Of a DNA stretch of 64,000 nt, positions 52,460-60,771 are shown in pieces. Numbering within the stretch: position 1 is the first letter of the stretch; every line of letters begins with the position of its first letter. The DNA lies in assembly GCA_902615325.1 (NCBI GenBank), contig CACMOJ010000004.1, forward strand, positions 23,344 through 87,343, in the 5' to 3' direction. Below the pieces are notes generated by a model. The model saw only the letters and a program-made list of their open reading frames with translations. It searched no databases and was not told the DNA's origin. The stretch comes from an uncultured SAR116 cluster alpha proteobacterium. Its GTDB lineage: Bacteria > Pseudomonadota > Alphaproteobacteria > Puniceispirillales > Marisalimonadaceae. Both the position numbers and the translations under genes were made by a program.

Positions 52460-53107
52460 ATGAAATATTTATTTTTTGTTATACTGAGCTTTTTTTTTAA
52501 TAATACCCTACATGCAAAAGAATTAATAATTTCAGAAATTAAAAATAAAATTGAAAACGTAGATATTTACGGCAATAAATTTATTTTGAATAAAAATTAT
52601 ATAATCAAAAATGGTGACTTTATTAAAAGTAAAAATCAAAATTCACATTTTGTCTTTAACAATGTTAAGATTTGTTTAGCTAAAAATAGCTCAGTCAAAT
52701 TTAAAGAAATTGAAAGTAAAAATGTTATTTTAGAACATATTAAAGGGAATGTATTAGTAAATAAAATTAAAAATAAAAGCTTAAAAGTTCAAATAAGTAT
52801 ATACAAGAAGTTTATTTTTGATGTCAAAGATAAAATTTACATAAATCAGTTTAATAAAAATAAATTTATAGTTAGAAGTTTTTTTGGTTTAAGTTACAAA
52901 CCATTTTATTCTAAGCAAATTTTTAAGTTAAAAAACAATACCGCATACAAATATGATACAAAACTTAAAGAAACTAAAGTAAGTAATATTTTAAAAGATC
53001 CCTTAATAACTAATTGTTTAAAAAACACAAAAATTATTGATGTTGATAAAAATTATTCATTCGCGTGCACACAAAATGGAAAAAAATTAGTTTGTGGTTA
53101 TAAATAA
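52460..53107 (+). CDS. Exported hypothetical protein, FecR-like
   Basis: A 215-residue Lys/Asn-rich protein with a signal peptide ending near LHA. The body is beta-rich (FVFNNVKICLAKNSSVKFKE, ILEHIKGNVLVNKIKNK), which recalls the FecR/PEGA-type beta-helix domain where a sequence passes through SxxxF...G.v.v. The assignment is tentative. Four cysteines are present, three of them near the C-terminus. The frame is open upstream across the terminator, but the ATG at 52460 just precedes the signal peptide. It converges on the TauE gene with a ten-base overlap. Confidence 0.6.
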   Translation: MKYLFFVILSFFFNNTLHAKELIISEIKNKIENVDIYGNKFILNKNYIIKNGDFIKSKNQNSHFVFNNVKICLAKNSSVKFKEIESKNVILEHIKGNVLVNKIKNKSLKVQISIYKKFIFDVKDKIYINQFNKNKFIVRSFFGLSYKPFYSKQIFKLKNNTAYKYDTKLKETKVSNILKDPLITNCLKNTKIIDVDKNYSFACTQNGKKLVCGYK

Positions 53108-53859
53108 AATTTAATTCCAAAATCGAAAAATATTTTTAAAGATATAAATCCTAATAATACCAAAATGAGTTTATCAAACAACTCTACTGAAATACTTTTA
53201 GCAATTTTATTTCCTATAGGCATACTAATAATTAATATACCAGTACATATGAGACTTATCACAAATATTTCAAAATTCATAAATTCATAATGAATTAATG
53301 CAGGAGCTTGAAATACTGACATCATCATAAAATACACTGATATAGTTGGAATAAATGTTTTTCTATCGAGTTTAAAAGAGTTTAAAAATGTTATCGATAT
53401 AGGTGCCGAAATTCCAGCTGCACCTTGAAAAATGCCTCCAAAAAAACCAAAAGGGAAAAAAAGGTTTTTTGATTTTTTATATTCTAATTTCCATGTTGGA
53501 ACAAAAAACTTAAATGAGATAAAAATTATTACTATAATACCAACACCTAATGAAAGGATATCAAGAGATAAATTAGCAAGAAATATTGTTCCTAAAAATG
53601 CACCTCCACCTCCACCCAAAGCAAAAGAAAATGTAGCGAATAAAGGCAATATAGATTTTCTAAAATGATAAAGCTGCTGAATGTTAGATAAAAAATTTGG
53701 AACGACCATTAATACAACAGCCAACCTAACATCGTAAACTGCAGATATAACAGGAATTGTTATAATCGGTGCACCTGCGCCAGTTGCACCTTTTAATACT
53801 CCAGCCAAAATAAAAGAAGCTATGATTATTATGTAATAGGAAAAATTATCTAAAGCCAA
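53098..53859 (-). CDS. TauE/SafE family membrane exporter
   Basis: A 253-residue polytopic membrane protein. The repeated family motif appears twice: AGVLKGATGAGAPIITIPV near the start and GGIFQGAAGISAPISITFL in the middle. The family exports sulfite, sulfoacetate and other organic anions. It uses a TTG start; no ATG occurs before residue 52. The start lies three bases after the HpcH aldolase stop, so the two are probably coupled. A small anion derived from the aldolase pathway is one possible substrate. Confidence 0.85.
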   Translation of the reverse strand: MALDNFSYYIIIIASFILAGVLKGATGAGAPIITIPVISAVYDVRLAVVLMVVPNFLSNIQQLYHFRKSILPLFATFSFALGGGGGAFLGTIFLANLSLDILSLGVGIIVIIFISFKFFVPTWKLEYKKSKNLFFPFGFFGGIFQGAAGISAPISITFLNSFKLDRKTFIPTISVYFMMMSVFQAPALIHYEFMNFEIFVISLICTGILIISMPIGNKIAKSISVELFDKLILVLLGFISLKIFFDFGIKFYL

Positions 53860-53862
53860 AAT

Positions 53863-54624
53863 TTACTCATAATTGATTTCTGAAAGCTTCTTTCCCACAA
53901 TTTCGACGAAAAACCTTAAATCTGTTCCGATAGTTGCCAGATCAAAACCTTCTTGAAATTTTTGATTTAAATAATTTGGAGAAAGACAATGAATACCAAT
54001 TTTTTTATTGTTTTTTTTACATGCTATTTTTATTTTTTCAATAGCATTGACCATTACTTCTTCTGTTCTATCTAAACCAGGTTTCAATCCCAATGAAACA
54101 CTTAGATCAGAAGGGCCAATATAAACTCCAGACAAATCCTCTACTGATGAAATTTTTTCAACATTATCTAGTCCTTCCTCTGTTTCTATCATAGCTAGGG
54201 TAATGATATGTTCATTAGCTTCATCATGATAATTAGATCCATGAATTAAAGCAGCTCTGGTAGGACCTGAACTTCTAAAACCTTGAGGAACATATTTTGT
54301 TGTTTGGACAAATTGCTTACAGTCATTTTCATTATTAATCATTGGACAAATGATTCCAAGAAATCCTGCATCTAGAAGTTTCATAATTATACCTGGTTCA
54401 TTCCAAGGCACTCTAGCTAAAGGAGTTATTTCTCCAGCGCCCATAGATTGAATCATATTTAGTGCCTGTTGATAATCTACAAGTCCATGTTGTAAATCTA
54501 CAGTCAATGAGTGAAAATTATTTAAAGACATAATTTCAGTAGTTACATTAGACGGTATTGAGCACCATCCATTTACTACACTTTTATTTTGATCCCATCG
54601 TTTTTTTAAACTTAATTTTTTCAT
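53863..54624 (-). CDS. HpcH/HpaI family aldolase
   Basis: A 253-residue class II aldolase of the HpcH/HpaI/citrate-lyase-beta family. Visible sites are VDLQHGLVDY with the base His, LARVPWNEPG with the carboxylate-binding Arg, AMIETEEGLDNVEKI with a metal-binding Glu, and YIGPSDLSVSLG with the metal-binding Asp. It splits or joins pyruvate-type enolates and aldehydes. It overlaps the start of its neighbour by one base: the upstream dehydrogenase ends at 54624. Possible substrates are 2-keto-hydroxy acids. Confidence 0.88.
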   Translation of the reverse strand: MKKLSLKKRWDQNKSVVNGWCSIPSNVTTEIMSLNNFHSLTVDLQHGLVDYQQALNMIQSMGAGEITPLARVPWNEPGIIMKLLDAGFLGIICPMINNENDCKQFVQTTKYVPQGFRSSGPTRAALIHGSNYHDEANEHIITLAMIETEEGLDNVEKISSVEDLSGVYIGPSDLSVSLGLKPGLDRTEEVMVNAIEKIKIACKKNNKKIGIHCLSPNYLNQKFQEGFDLATIGTDLRFFVEIVGKKLSEINYE

Positions 54625-55604
54625 TACATACCTATTTCTTTGTTATTAACAACAACTGATTGATTTATTTTATCATCTAAAACATCTAGAACATTTTGAA
54701 CAGTTTCTGTTGCCATTCTTACAGTTGACTCTACTGTCACACCAGCGATATGAGGTGATAAAATTACATTATTTAATTTAAATAAAGGATTAGATGAGGG
54801 TGTTGGCTCAACATCAAAAACATCTAAACCAGCTCCAGCTATTTTCTTTCTTGTAAGAGCTTCATACAAATCTTCTTCATTTAAAATGCCACCTCTTGCA
54901 CAATTAATAATAAATGAACTTTTTTTCATAAGATCAAATTCTTGTTTTGTGAATAAATCTGTAGTTTCGTCATTCTTTGGACAATGAAGAGTAACGGCAT
55001 CCATCTTTGATAAATTTTCACTAATATTATCAACTGGAATAGCGCCTGAGATCTTCACCTTCTCTTTTTCAACATATGGATCATAAACATAGACATTCAT
55101 ATCAAAAGCCAATGCTCTTTTTACAAAGTTTGATCCAATTCTACCAAAACCTATAACTAAAATATTTTTTTTTGCTAAATCCCAAGCTTTAACATCCCAT
55201 CTATTGGTCCAGTCCCCTTTTCTAGTAAAATGATCGTAATAAAATACATTTTTACTTAAAGCTAATAAAAAAAACATTGCTTGCTCTGAAACTGAAATCA
55301 TATTTGAATGAGCAGCTATAGTCAGAGGAATTTTTTTATTATTTAGTGATACTAAATCAATTGTATCATAACCTACACCATGTCTAGATACAACTTGTAA
55401 TTTATTTGCCGCTTCTATTATTTTACTAGAAATATTTGCTGTTCTTACAGTGATACCATTAACATCTTTTGCCGCCTCTAATATCTTGTTCTCATCATCA
55501 CTCATCAAAACATTAAATTCAATATCAGTTCTATTTTTTAGCATTTCTAAGCCTTGCTCATGCAAACCTTGTACAACTAAAACTTTATATTTATTTGAAC
55601 TCAT
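54624..55604 (-). CDS. D-2-hydroxyacid dehydrogenase (SerA-like)
   Basis: A 326-residue NAD-dependent dehydrogenase. Motifs are RHGVGYDTIDL, the Rossmann loop VIGFGRIGSNFVK, the catalytic Arg region INCARGGILNEEDLYEAL, Glu in AGLDVFDVEPTP and His in ILSPHIAGV. It lacks the ACT domain of full-length SerA. It interconverts a 2-keto and a 2-hydroxy acid, plausibly the substrate or product of the adjacent aldolase. It is divergent from the TauD-like gene. Confidence 0.88.
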   Translation of the reverse strand: MSSNKYKVLVVQGLHEQGLEMLKNRTDIEFNVLMSDDENKILEAAKDVNGITVRTANISSKIIEAANKLQVVSRHGVGYDTIDLVSLNNKKIPLTIAAHSNMISVSEQAMFFLLALSKNVFYYDHFTRKGDWTNRWDVKAWDLAKKNILVIGFGRIGSNFVKRALAFDMNVYVYDPYVEKEKVKISGAIPVDNISENLSKMDAVTLHCPKNDETTDLFTKQEFDLMKKSSFIINCARGGILNEEDLYEALTRKKIAGAGLDVFDVEPTPSSNPLFKLNNVILSPHIAGVTVESTVRMATETVQNVLDVLDDKINQSVVVNNKEIGM

Positions 55605-55672
55605 AAATTGACATCCTTAAATGAATTTCTTTAATATTATATGGTTAATGATTAATTTAAAAGGAAAGAGTA

Positions 55673-56524
55673 ATGAATTTCAAAAAAGCTCATCCAAATT
55701 TTGGAATTGAAATTAAAGATTTAACAATTAACAAAGCGAATAAAAAAGAAATAAATGAAATTTTAAGTCTATTTGAAGAGTATTCACTAATTGTTTTAAA
55801 AAATCAAAAAATAACTAATGAAGAACAACTTGAATTTGCTAAAAACTTTGGTGAATTAGAAATAACAAAACCAGGAACAATTGGTTCAAATTCAAATCTA
55901 GTTATTTTAACTAATATGGATGAAGATGGTAAAGTAGTTGATCATTCACATAAACAAGCAAAAAATGATAGAGCAAATCAACAATGGCATAGCGATAGCT
56001 CTTTTAAAATACATCCGGCACATGCCTCAATTCTTAATGGAAGAATAACACCTAAAATTGGAGGAAGTACTCAATTTATATGTATGAGAAACATATACAA
56101 AAACCTAGATCAATCTATCCAAAAACAGCTTGATAATTTAGATGCAATTCATCACTTTGCTCATTCTAGATCTAAAATTGATTCATCTATGGTTAGTCAG
56201 ATAGAATTAGATAAATTCCCACCAGTAGTTCACCCAATGGTAAAAATTAATCCGGTTAATAATAAGAAAGCTGTTTATTTTGGATCTCACACACAATCAA
56301 TTAAAAACTTAGATGTTGGTGAAAGCTCAAAATTACTTAAATATTTAAATGATTTTATAAATAATGAAGAATATATTTATTCACATAAATGGGATGATTT
56401 TGATTTGATTATTTGGGATAATCGTTCAATGGTACATAGAGGGCAACCTTACGATATTACTGAACCAAGATATTTAGTTAGAGCTACAGTTTCTGATACA
56501 ATGTCTACAGGAACTTACCTTTAA
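55673..56524 (+). CDS. TauD/TfdA family 2-oxoglutarate dioxygenase
   Basis: A 283-residue Fe(II)/2-oxoglutarate-dependent oxygenase. The iron site is WHSDSSFK (His-x-Asp) and, near the C-terminus, MVHRGQPYD (His), followed by PRYLVRATV with the Arg that binds 2-oxoglutarate. Relatives release sulfite from taurine or attack other side chains. With a TauE exporter nearby, sulfonate use is possible but unproven. AAAGGAAAGAG precedes the ATG. It is followed 14 bases later by the GMC gene. Confidence 0.88.
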   Translation: MNFKKAHPNFGIEIKDLTINKANKKEINEILSLFEEYSLIVLKNQKITNEEQLEFAKNFGELEITKPGTIGSNSNLVILTNMDEDGKVVDHSHKQAKNDRANQQWHSDSSFKIHPAHASILNGRITPKIGGSTQFICMRNIYKNLDQSIQKQLDNLDAIHHFAHSRSKIDSSMVSQIELDKFPPVVHPMVKINPVNNKKAVYFGSHTQSIKNLDVGESSKLLKYLNDFINNEEYIYSHKWDDFDLIIWDNRSMVHRGQPYDITEPRYLVRATVSDTMSTGTYL

Positions 56525-56538
56525 ATTGGAAAAATTGT

Positions 56539-58146
56539 GTGAATGAATTAAATTGTGATTATTTAGTTGTTGGTGCAGGCGCTGCAGGATGTGTGGTATC
56601 AAACAGGCTATCACATAGTCCAAATAATCGAGTAATATGCATTGAAGCAGGTGGAAAAGATACTAATTTTTATATCAAGATACCCGCTGGTTTTTCTAAA
56701 ACTGTTTATAATGATAAAATTAATTGGCCGTATTATACTGAAGAAACAGAAAACACTGCTAATAGAAAAATTAGATTCCCAAGAGGTAAAGTTGTTGGAG
56801 GTTCTAGCTCGATCAATGGACATCTATATGTAAGAGGTCAGGCAGATGATTATAATGGATGGGCACAAAAGGGATGTATTGGCTGGAGTTGGACAGATGT
56901 TTTACCTTATTTTATGAAAGCTGAAACAAGACCAGCAGGTGATAAAAATTTCAGAGGGGATAATGGACCACTTTACATTTCAGATCTTACAAGCCCTCAC
57001 CCATTTGCTAAATTATTTATTGAAACAGCGCACGGTATGGGGATCAAAAAAAATATGGATTACAATTCAGGTGATCAAGAAGGATCTTTTCTATATCAAA
57101 CTATGATTAAAAATAGCATGAGATGGAGTGCATATGATGCATATCTGAAGCCAATTTTATCTAAAGACAATTTTAAATTATTAATTAACACATACATTCA
57201 CAAAATAAAATTTAAAGACAAAAAAATTGAAAGTGTAATAATTAAACAAGGCTTAAATGTTAAAAAAGTTTTAATAAATAAGGAGTTAATACTTTCAGCT
57301 GGTGCAATAAATTCACCTCAAATATTACAAAATAATGGGATAGGTGATCAATTAAAATTAAAAAAACTAGGTATCAAATGTATACAAAACATACCTGAAG
57401 TAGGACAAAATTTAAAAGATCATTTTGCAATTAGAATTGCTATGAGAACTAAAAATTTAAGTACATTTAATACAGAGTCAAAAGGCTTTAATCTCTTAAA
57501 AGAAATTTTAAATTACTATTTTTTTAAAAAAGGTCTTCTAACAAATCCAGTTTCAACTGCAGGCGTTTTTGCTAGAACAAAAAAAGAATTAAATTCTCCA
57601 GATATACAAATGCTTTTTGCACCAGCAAGTTTTAAAAATGAGAACGTTGGTACTTCAGGTCTTGAAAATTTAGATGGAATTACATGTGGGATAACACAAC
57701 TTAGACCAAGCAGTAAAGGATATGTAGATATTAAATCAAATAATATCTATGATTCTCCAATAATTAATCCCAAATACTTAGATAATGATTTTGATAAAGA
57801 AACATTAATAAATGGGGTTAAATTAGTTCGAAAACTTTTTTCTTCAAAACCACTTGCTCATTTTTGTAAAGAAGAAAGTATACCAGGAAAACATATAGCT
57901 ACTAGCGATGAAATTATAGATTACGCTAAGAGATTTGGCTCCACTGTCTACCATCCAATAGGCACTTGTAGAATGGGGAATGATCCTAATTCAGTAGTTG
58001 ATCTTGACCTTAAAGTTAGAGGGATTAAAAACCTTCGAGTGATAGATGCATCTATAATGCCTGAAATGGTCTCTGGAAATACATACGCAGCAACAAATAT
58101 GATAGCTGAAAAAGGTTCAGATTTAATTTTAAATTCTATTAATTAA
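56539..58146 (+). CDS. GMC family FAD-dependent oxidoreductase (choline dehydrogenase-like)
   Basis: A 535-residue flavoenzyme. The ADP-binding loop reads DYLVVGAGAAGCVVSNRLS. The GMC signature is GKVVGGSSSINGHLYVRGQ. The active-site pair appears as VYHPIGTCRMG (His) and MVSGNTYAATNMIAE (Asn). It oxidises an alcohol, such as choline or a related compound, to the aldehyde. It uses a GTG start 14 bases after the TauD-like gene and probably acts in the same pathway. Confidence 0.9.
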   Translation: MNELNCDYLVVGAGAAGCVVSNRLSHSPNNRVICIEAGGKDTNFYIKIPAGFSKTVYNDKINWPYYTEETENTANRKIRFPRGKVVGGSSSINGHLYVRGQADDYNGWAQKGCIGWSWTDVLPYFMKAETRPAGDKNFRGDNGPLYISDLTSPHPFAKLFIETAHGMGIKKNMDYNSGDQEGSFLYQTMIKNSMRWSAYDAYLKPILSKDNFKLLINTYIHKIKFKDKKIESVIIKQGLNVKKVLINKELILSAGAINSPQILQNNGIGDQLKLKKLGIKCIQNIPEVGQNLKDHFAIRIAMRTKNLSTFNTESKGFNLLKEILNYYFFKKGLLTNPVSTAGVFARTKKELNSPDIQMLFAPASFKNENVGTSGLENLDGITCGITQLRPSSKGYVDIKSNNIYDSPIINPKYLDNDFDKETLINGVKLVRKLFSSKPLAHFCKEESIPGKHIATSDEIIDYAKRFGSTVYHPIGTCRMGNDPNSVVDLDLKVRGIKNLRVIDASIMPEMVSGNTYAATNMIAEKGSDLILNSIN

Positions 58147-58165
58147 ATTAAAACTTTATTTTACT

Positions 58166-58193
58166 TTGACTAATTATTTTTAAAATTTATAAA
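58166..58193 (+). promoter_or_regulatory. Sigma-70-type promoter upstream of the sodium channel gene
   Basis: TTGACT at 58166-58171, a 16-base spacer and TATAAA at 58188-58193, just before the ATG at 58210. The leader would be short, with AGAGAAG in it. Confidence 0.5.
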
Positions 58194-58209
58194 TAGAGAA
58201 GTTAATATC

Positions 58210-59001
58210 ATGCGATTTTCTAAATTATTAAAAAGCTTTATAGAATCAAAAATTATCAATGTATTCATAACATTAGTAATATTAGTTAATGCAATAACAC
58301 TCGGCCTTGAAACAAGCGAAAAATTAGTTTCCAAGTTTGGTATCATTTTAAGTTACATAGATAAGATAGCCTTATCAATCTTTGTCATTGAATTGTCAAT
58401 AAAATTATTTGTCTATAGACTAAATTTTTTTAAAAGTGGTTGGAATATTTTTGATTTTATAATTGTAACAATTGCTCTTATTCCTTCTTCAGGTCAATTA
58501 TCTATATTAAGAGCATTTAGAATTTTTCGTGCTCTTCGACTATTATCTATGATCCCTTCAATGAAAAAAGTTATTCAAGCAATGTTTTATGCTATACCAG
58601 GCATTGCCTCAGTAGGTACGATAATACTTTTGATTTTCTATATATCAGCAGTTCTTGTTACAAATTTTTTTGGTAACAAATTTGAAGATTGGTTTGGAAC
58701 TATTGGTAATTCGATGTACTCACTTTTTCAAATTATGACCTTAGAAAGCTGGTCAATGGGAATTGTTAGACCTGTAATGGAAGAATATCCTTATGCTTGG
58801 GCTTTTTTTGTACCATTCATATTAATCACAACTTTTGCAGTTTTGAACTTATTTATAGGTATAATTGTTGATGCTATGCAAAATCAAACAATTGAAGATG
58901 AAAATAAAAATAGTCAAAACTCTGAATTAAATTTAGAGAAAAAAGTTTTGTCTATAGAAAATGAACTTAAAGAGATAAAGGAAATTCTCAAAAAAAAATA
59001 A
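58210..59001 (+). CDS. Bacterial voltage-gated sodium channel (BacNav)
   Basis: A 263-residue six-helix ion channel. The S4 voltage sensor is ILRAFRIFRALRLLSMIPSM, with arginines every third residue. The selectivity filter reads TLESWSMG, the same as described for sodium-selective BacNav channels. The C-terminus after S6 (about residues 225-263) is a coiled coil for tetramer formation. It assembles as a homotetramer in the inner membrane. In Bacillus such a channel supports motility and pH control, which fits a genome with a FlgT-type, possibly sodium-driven, motor. Confidence 0.93.
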   Translation: MRFSKLLKSFIESKIINVFITLVILVNAITLGLETSEKLVSKFGIILSYIDKIALSIFVIELSIKLFVYRLNFFKSGWNIFDFIIVTIALIPSSGQLSILRAFRIFRALRLLSMIPSMKKVIQAMFYAIPGIASVGTIILLIFYISAVLVTNFFGNKFEDWFGTIGNSMYSLFQIMTLESWSMGIVRPVMEEYPYAWAFFVPFILITTFAVLNLFIGIIVDAMQNQTIEDENKNSQNSELNLEKKVLSIENELKEIKEILKKK

Positions 59002-59092
59002 CCTAAAATTATAATAAGTTTTTTTAAATTTAAACTTTAATTGTCATTTTATTAGAATTTTTTTAATATTATATTTATTGAATGAGGTTGAT

Positions 59093-60628
59093 ATGCTTGA
59101 TCATCTAGGACAGTTGCCAGGTCTTGCTGCAAAAAAGTTTGGTAATAATGAAGCTTTGAGTTTTGAAAATCGTTCATTTTCTTTTATAGAAATAAACTCT
59201 TTAGTTGAAAATATAGCATCGAATTTAAGAACTCTTGGAATTAAGGAAAAAGATGTAATTACATTATATGCTTCTAATTGTTGGGAATGGATTATTAGTT
59301 ATTTTGGAATCGCTAGAGTTGGTGCTGTAATAAACCCAGTTAATACGATGTTAACGCCAACTGAAATAAAATATGTAGTGAATGATTGTAAAGCAAAAGC
59401 TATTATAACCTCTTCAGAAAAAGTGTCTCAGATAATCGATTTAAAAAAAGAAGGTAAAATTAATTTTATAATTTCGTTTGGTGAAGCTGTCCAAGAATCA
59501 ATATCTTTTAACGATTTAATTAATAACAATATGTCTAAAATAGATATGCCCAATGTATCATCAAACGATCTTTCTACAATAGGATATACATCTGGTACAA
59601 CAGGTCACCCAAAAGGAGCAATGCAATCTCATAGAGCTGTGATTTTGAATGGATCTATGACTAGTCAGATGCATATGCGAAATGAAAAAGACGTTGTTGT
59701 AAGTGCTTTACCCTGTCCTCACGTTTATGGAAACGTTGTTATGACAGGGATGATGATGTTTGGGACAAAGTTGGTACTTCACAAAGTTTTTGATGCCCCT
59801 TCAATCTTTAAAGATATTGAAAAGCATAAGGCAACAATTTTTGATGGAGTTCCAACAATGTTTATGTACATGATAGATCATCCTGATTTTAAAAAAGCAA
59901 ATATTAAAAGTCTAACAAGGTGTTATGTAGGTGGGCAAACAATGCCCGTAGCCATAATGGAAAATGTAGAAAAAAAGTTTAAAGTTCCTCTAATTGAGTT
60001 GTGGGGTATGACAGAAATTGCTGGTCTTGGTTCTACACATCCACTTTACGGAAAAAATAAACATGGATCAATTGGTTGTGCTTTACCATTTTGTGAGCTT
60101 AAAATAGTTGATGTAGACAATGTAAAAAAGAATATGCCTATAGGTGAAGTAGGAGAACTTATGGTTAAAGGTCCAATAACTATGATGGGATATTTTGGAG
60201 ATAAAAAAAGAACAAAAGAAACATTAGAAAATGATGGTTGGCTTCATTCTGGCGATCTAGCTAAAATGGATGAAGAAGGTTATTTTTATATAGTAGATAG
60301 AAAAAAAGATATGATTTTAACTGCTGGTTATAATGTTTATCCTGCAGAAATAGAAAGAGTACTTGCTAAACATCCAAGTGTATCCATTGCGGCTGTAGGA
60401 AAAGAAGAGGACAAACTTAAAGGAGAAATAGCTAAAGCTTATATAGTTTTGAAAGAAAATTTTAAAACGAGTGAAGATGAATTAATTAATTTTTGTCGTG
60501 AACATTTAGCAGCATACAAATGTCCAAGAAAGGTAATATTTGTTGATGATGTTCCCAAAACAAGCTCTGGAAAAATCATGAGAAGAGAATTAAATAAACT
60601 TGATAAATTAACTATAAAGAAAAATTAA
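59093..60628 (+). CDS. AMP-forming acyl-CoA synthetase
   Basis: A 511-residue adenylate-forming ligase. The phosphate loop is YTSGTTGHPKGAMQSHR; then ELWGMTEIAGLGS, HSGDLAKMDEEGYFYIVDRK with DMILTAGYNVYPAEIE, and the catalytic lysine in KTSSGKIMRREL. It activates a carboxylic acid to its CoA thioester. GAGG five bases before the ATG at 59093 fixes the start over an upstream TTG. It stands alone on its strand, and its end overlaps by four bases a small minus-strand gene. Chain length preference cannot be read. Confidence 0.9.
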   Translation: MLDHLGQLPGLAAKKFGNNEALSFENRSFSFIEINSLVENIASNLRTLGIKEKDVITLYASNCWEWIISYFGIARVGAVINPVNTMLTPTEIKYVVNDCKAKAIITSSEKVSQIIDLKKEGKINFIISFGEAVQESISFNDLINNNMSKIDMPNVSSNDLSTIGYTSGTTGHPKGAMQSHRAVILNGSMTSQMHMRNEKDVVVSALPCPHVYGNVVMTGMMMFGTKLVLHKVFDAPSIFKDIEKHKATIFDGVPTMFMYMIDHPDFKKANIKSLTRCYVGGQTMPVAIMENVEKKFKVPLIELWGMTEIAGLGSTHPLYGKNKHGSIGCALPFCELKIVDVDNVKKNMPIGEVGELMVKGPITMMGYFGDKKRTKETLENDGWLHSGDLAKMDEEGYFYIVDRKKDMILTAGYNVYPAEIERVLAKHPSVSIAAVGKEEDKLKGEIAKAYIVLKENFKTSEDELINFCREHLAAYKCPRKVIFVDDVPKTSSGKIMRRELNKLDKLTIKKN

Positions 60629-60771
60629 TTTCTTTTATCGTTTTCTTTATATTTGATTAAAATTTCTTCTAAATATTTTTTTGTTTCACTTAATTCGTTT
60701 TTTAATTTTTTATTCTGTTCTCTTAAGAAATAATTTTCTCTTCTCAACCATTCAACTTGATCAATTTCCAT
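60625..60771 (-). CDS. Small coiled-coil protein coupled to the KefB-type antiporter
   Basis: A 48-residue protein, MEIDQVEWLRRENYFLREQN and a charged tail ending ENDKRN. Almost the whole chain is an amphipathic helix with heptad leucines, as in a short coiled coil. Its ATG directly follows the stop of the antiporter gene, and GGTGA lies in that gene's last codons. This strongly suggests coupled translation. Function unknown; it might be a regulatory peptide of the antiporter or an unrelated adaptor. Confidence 0.6.
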   Translation of the reverse strand: MEIDQVEWLRRENYFLREQNKKLKNELSETKKYLEEILIKYKENDKRN

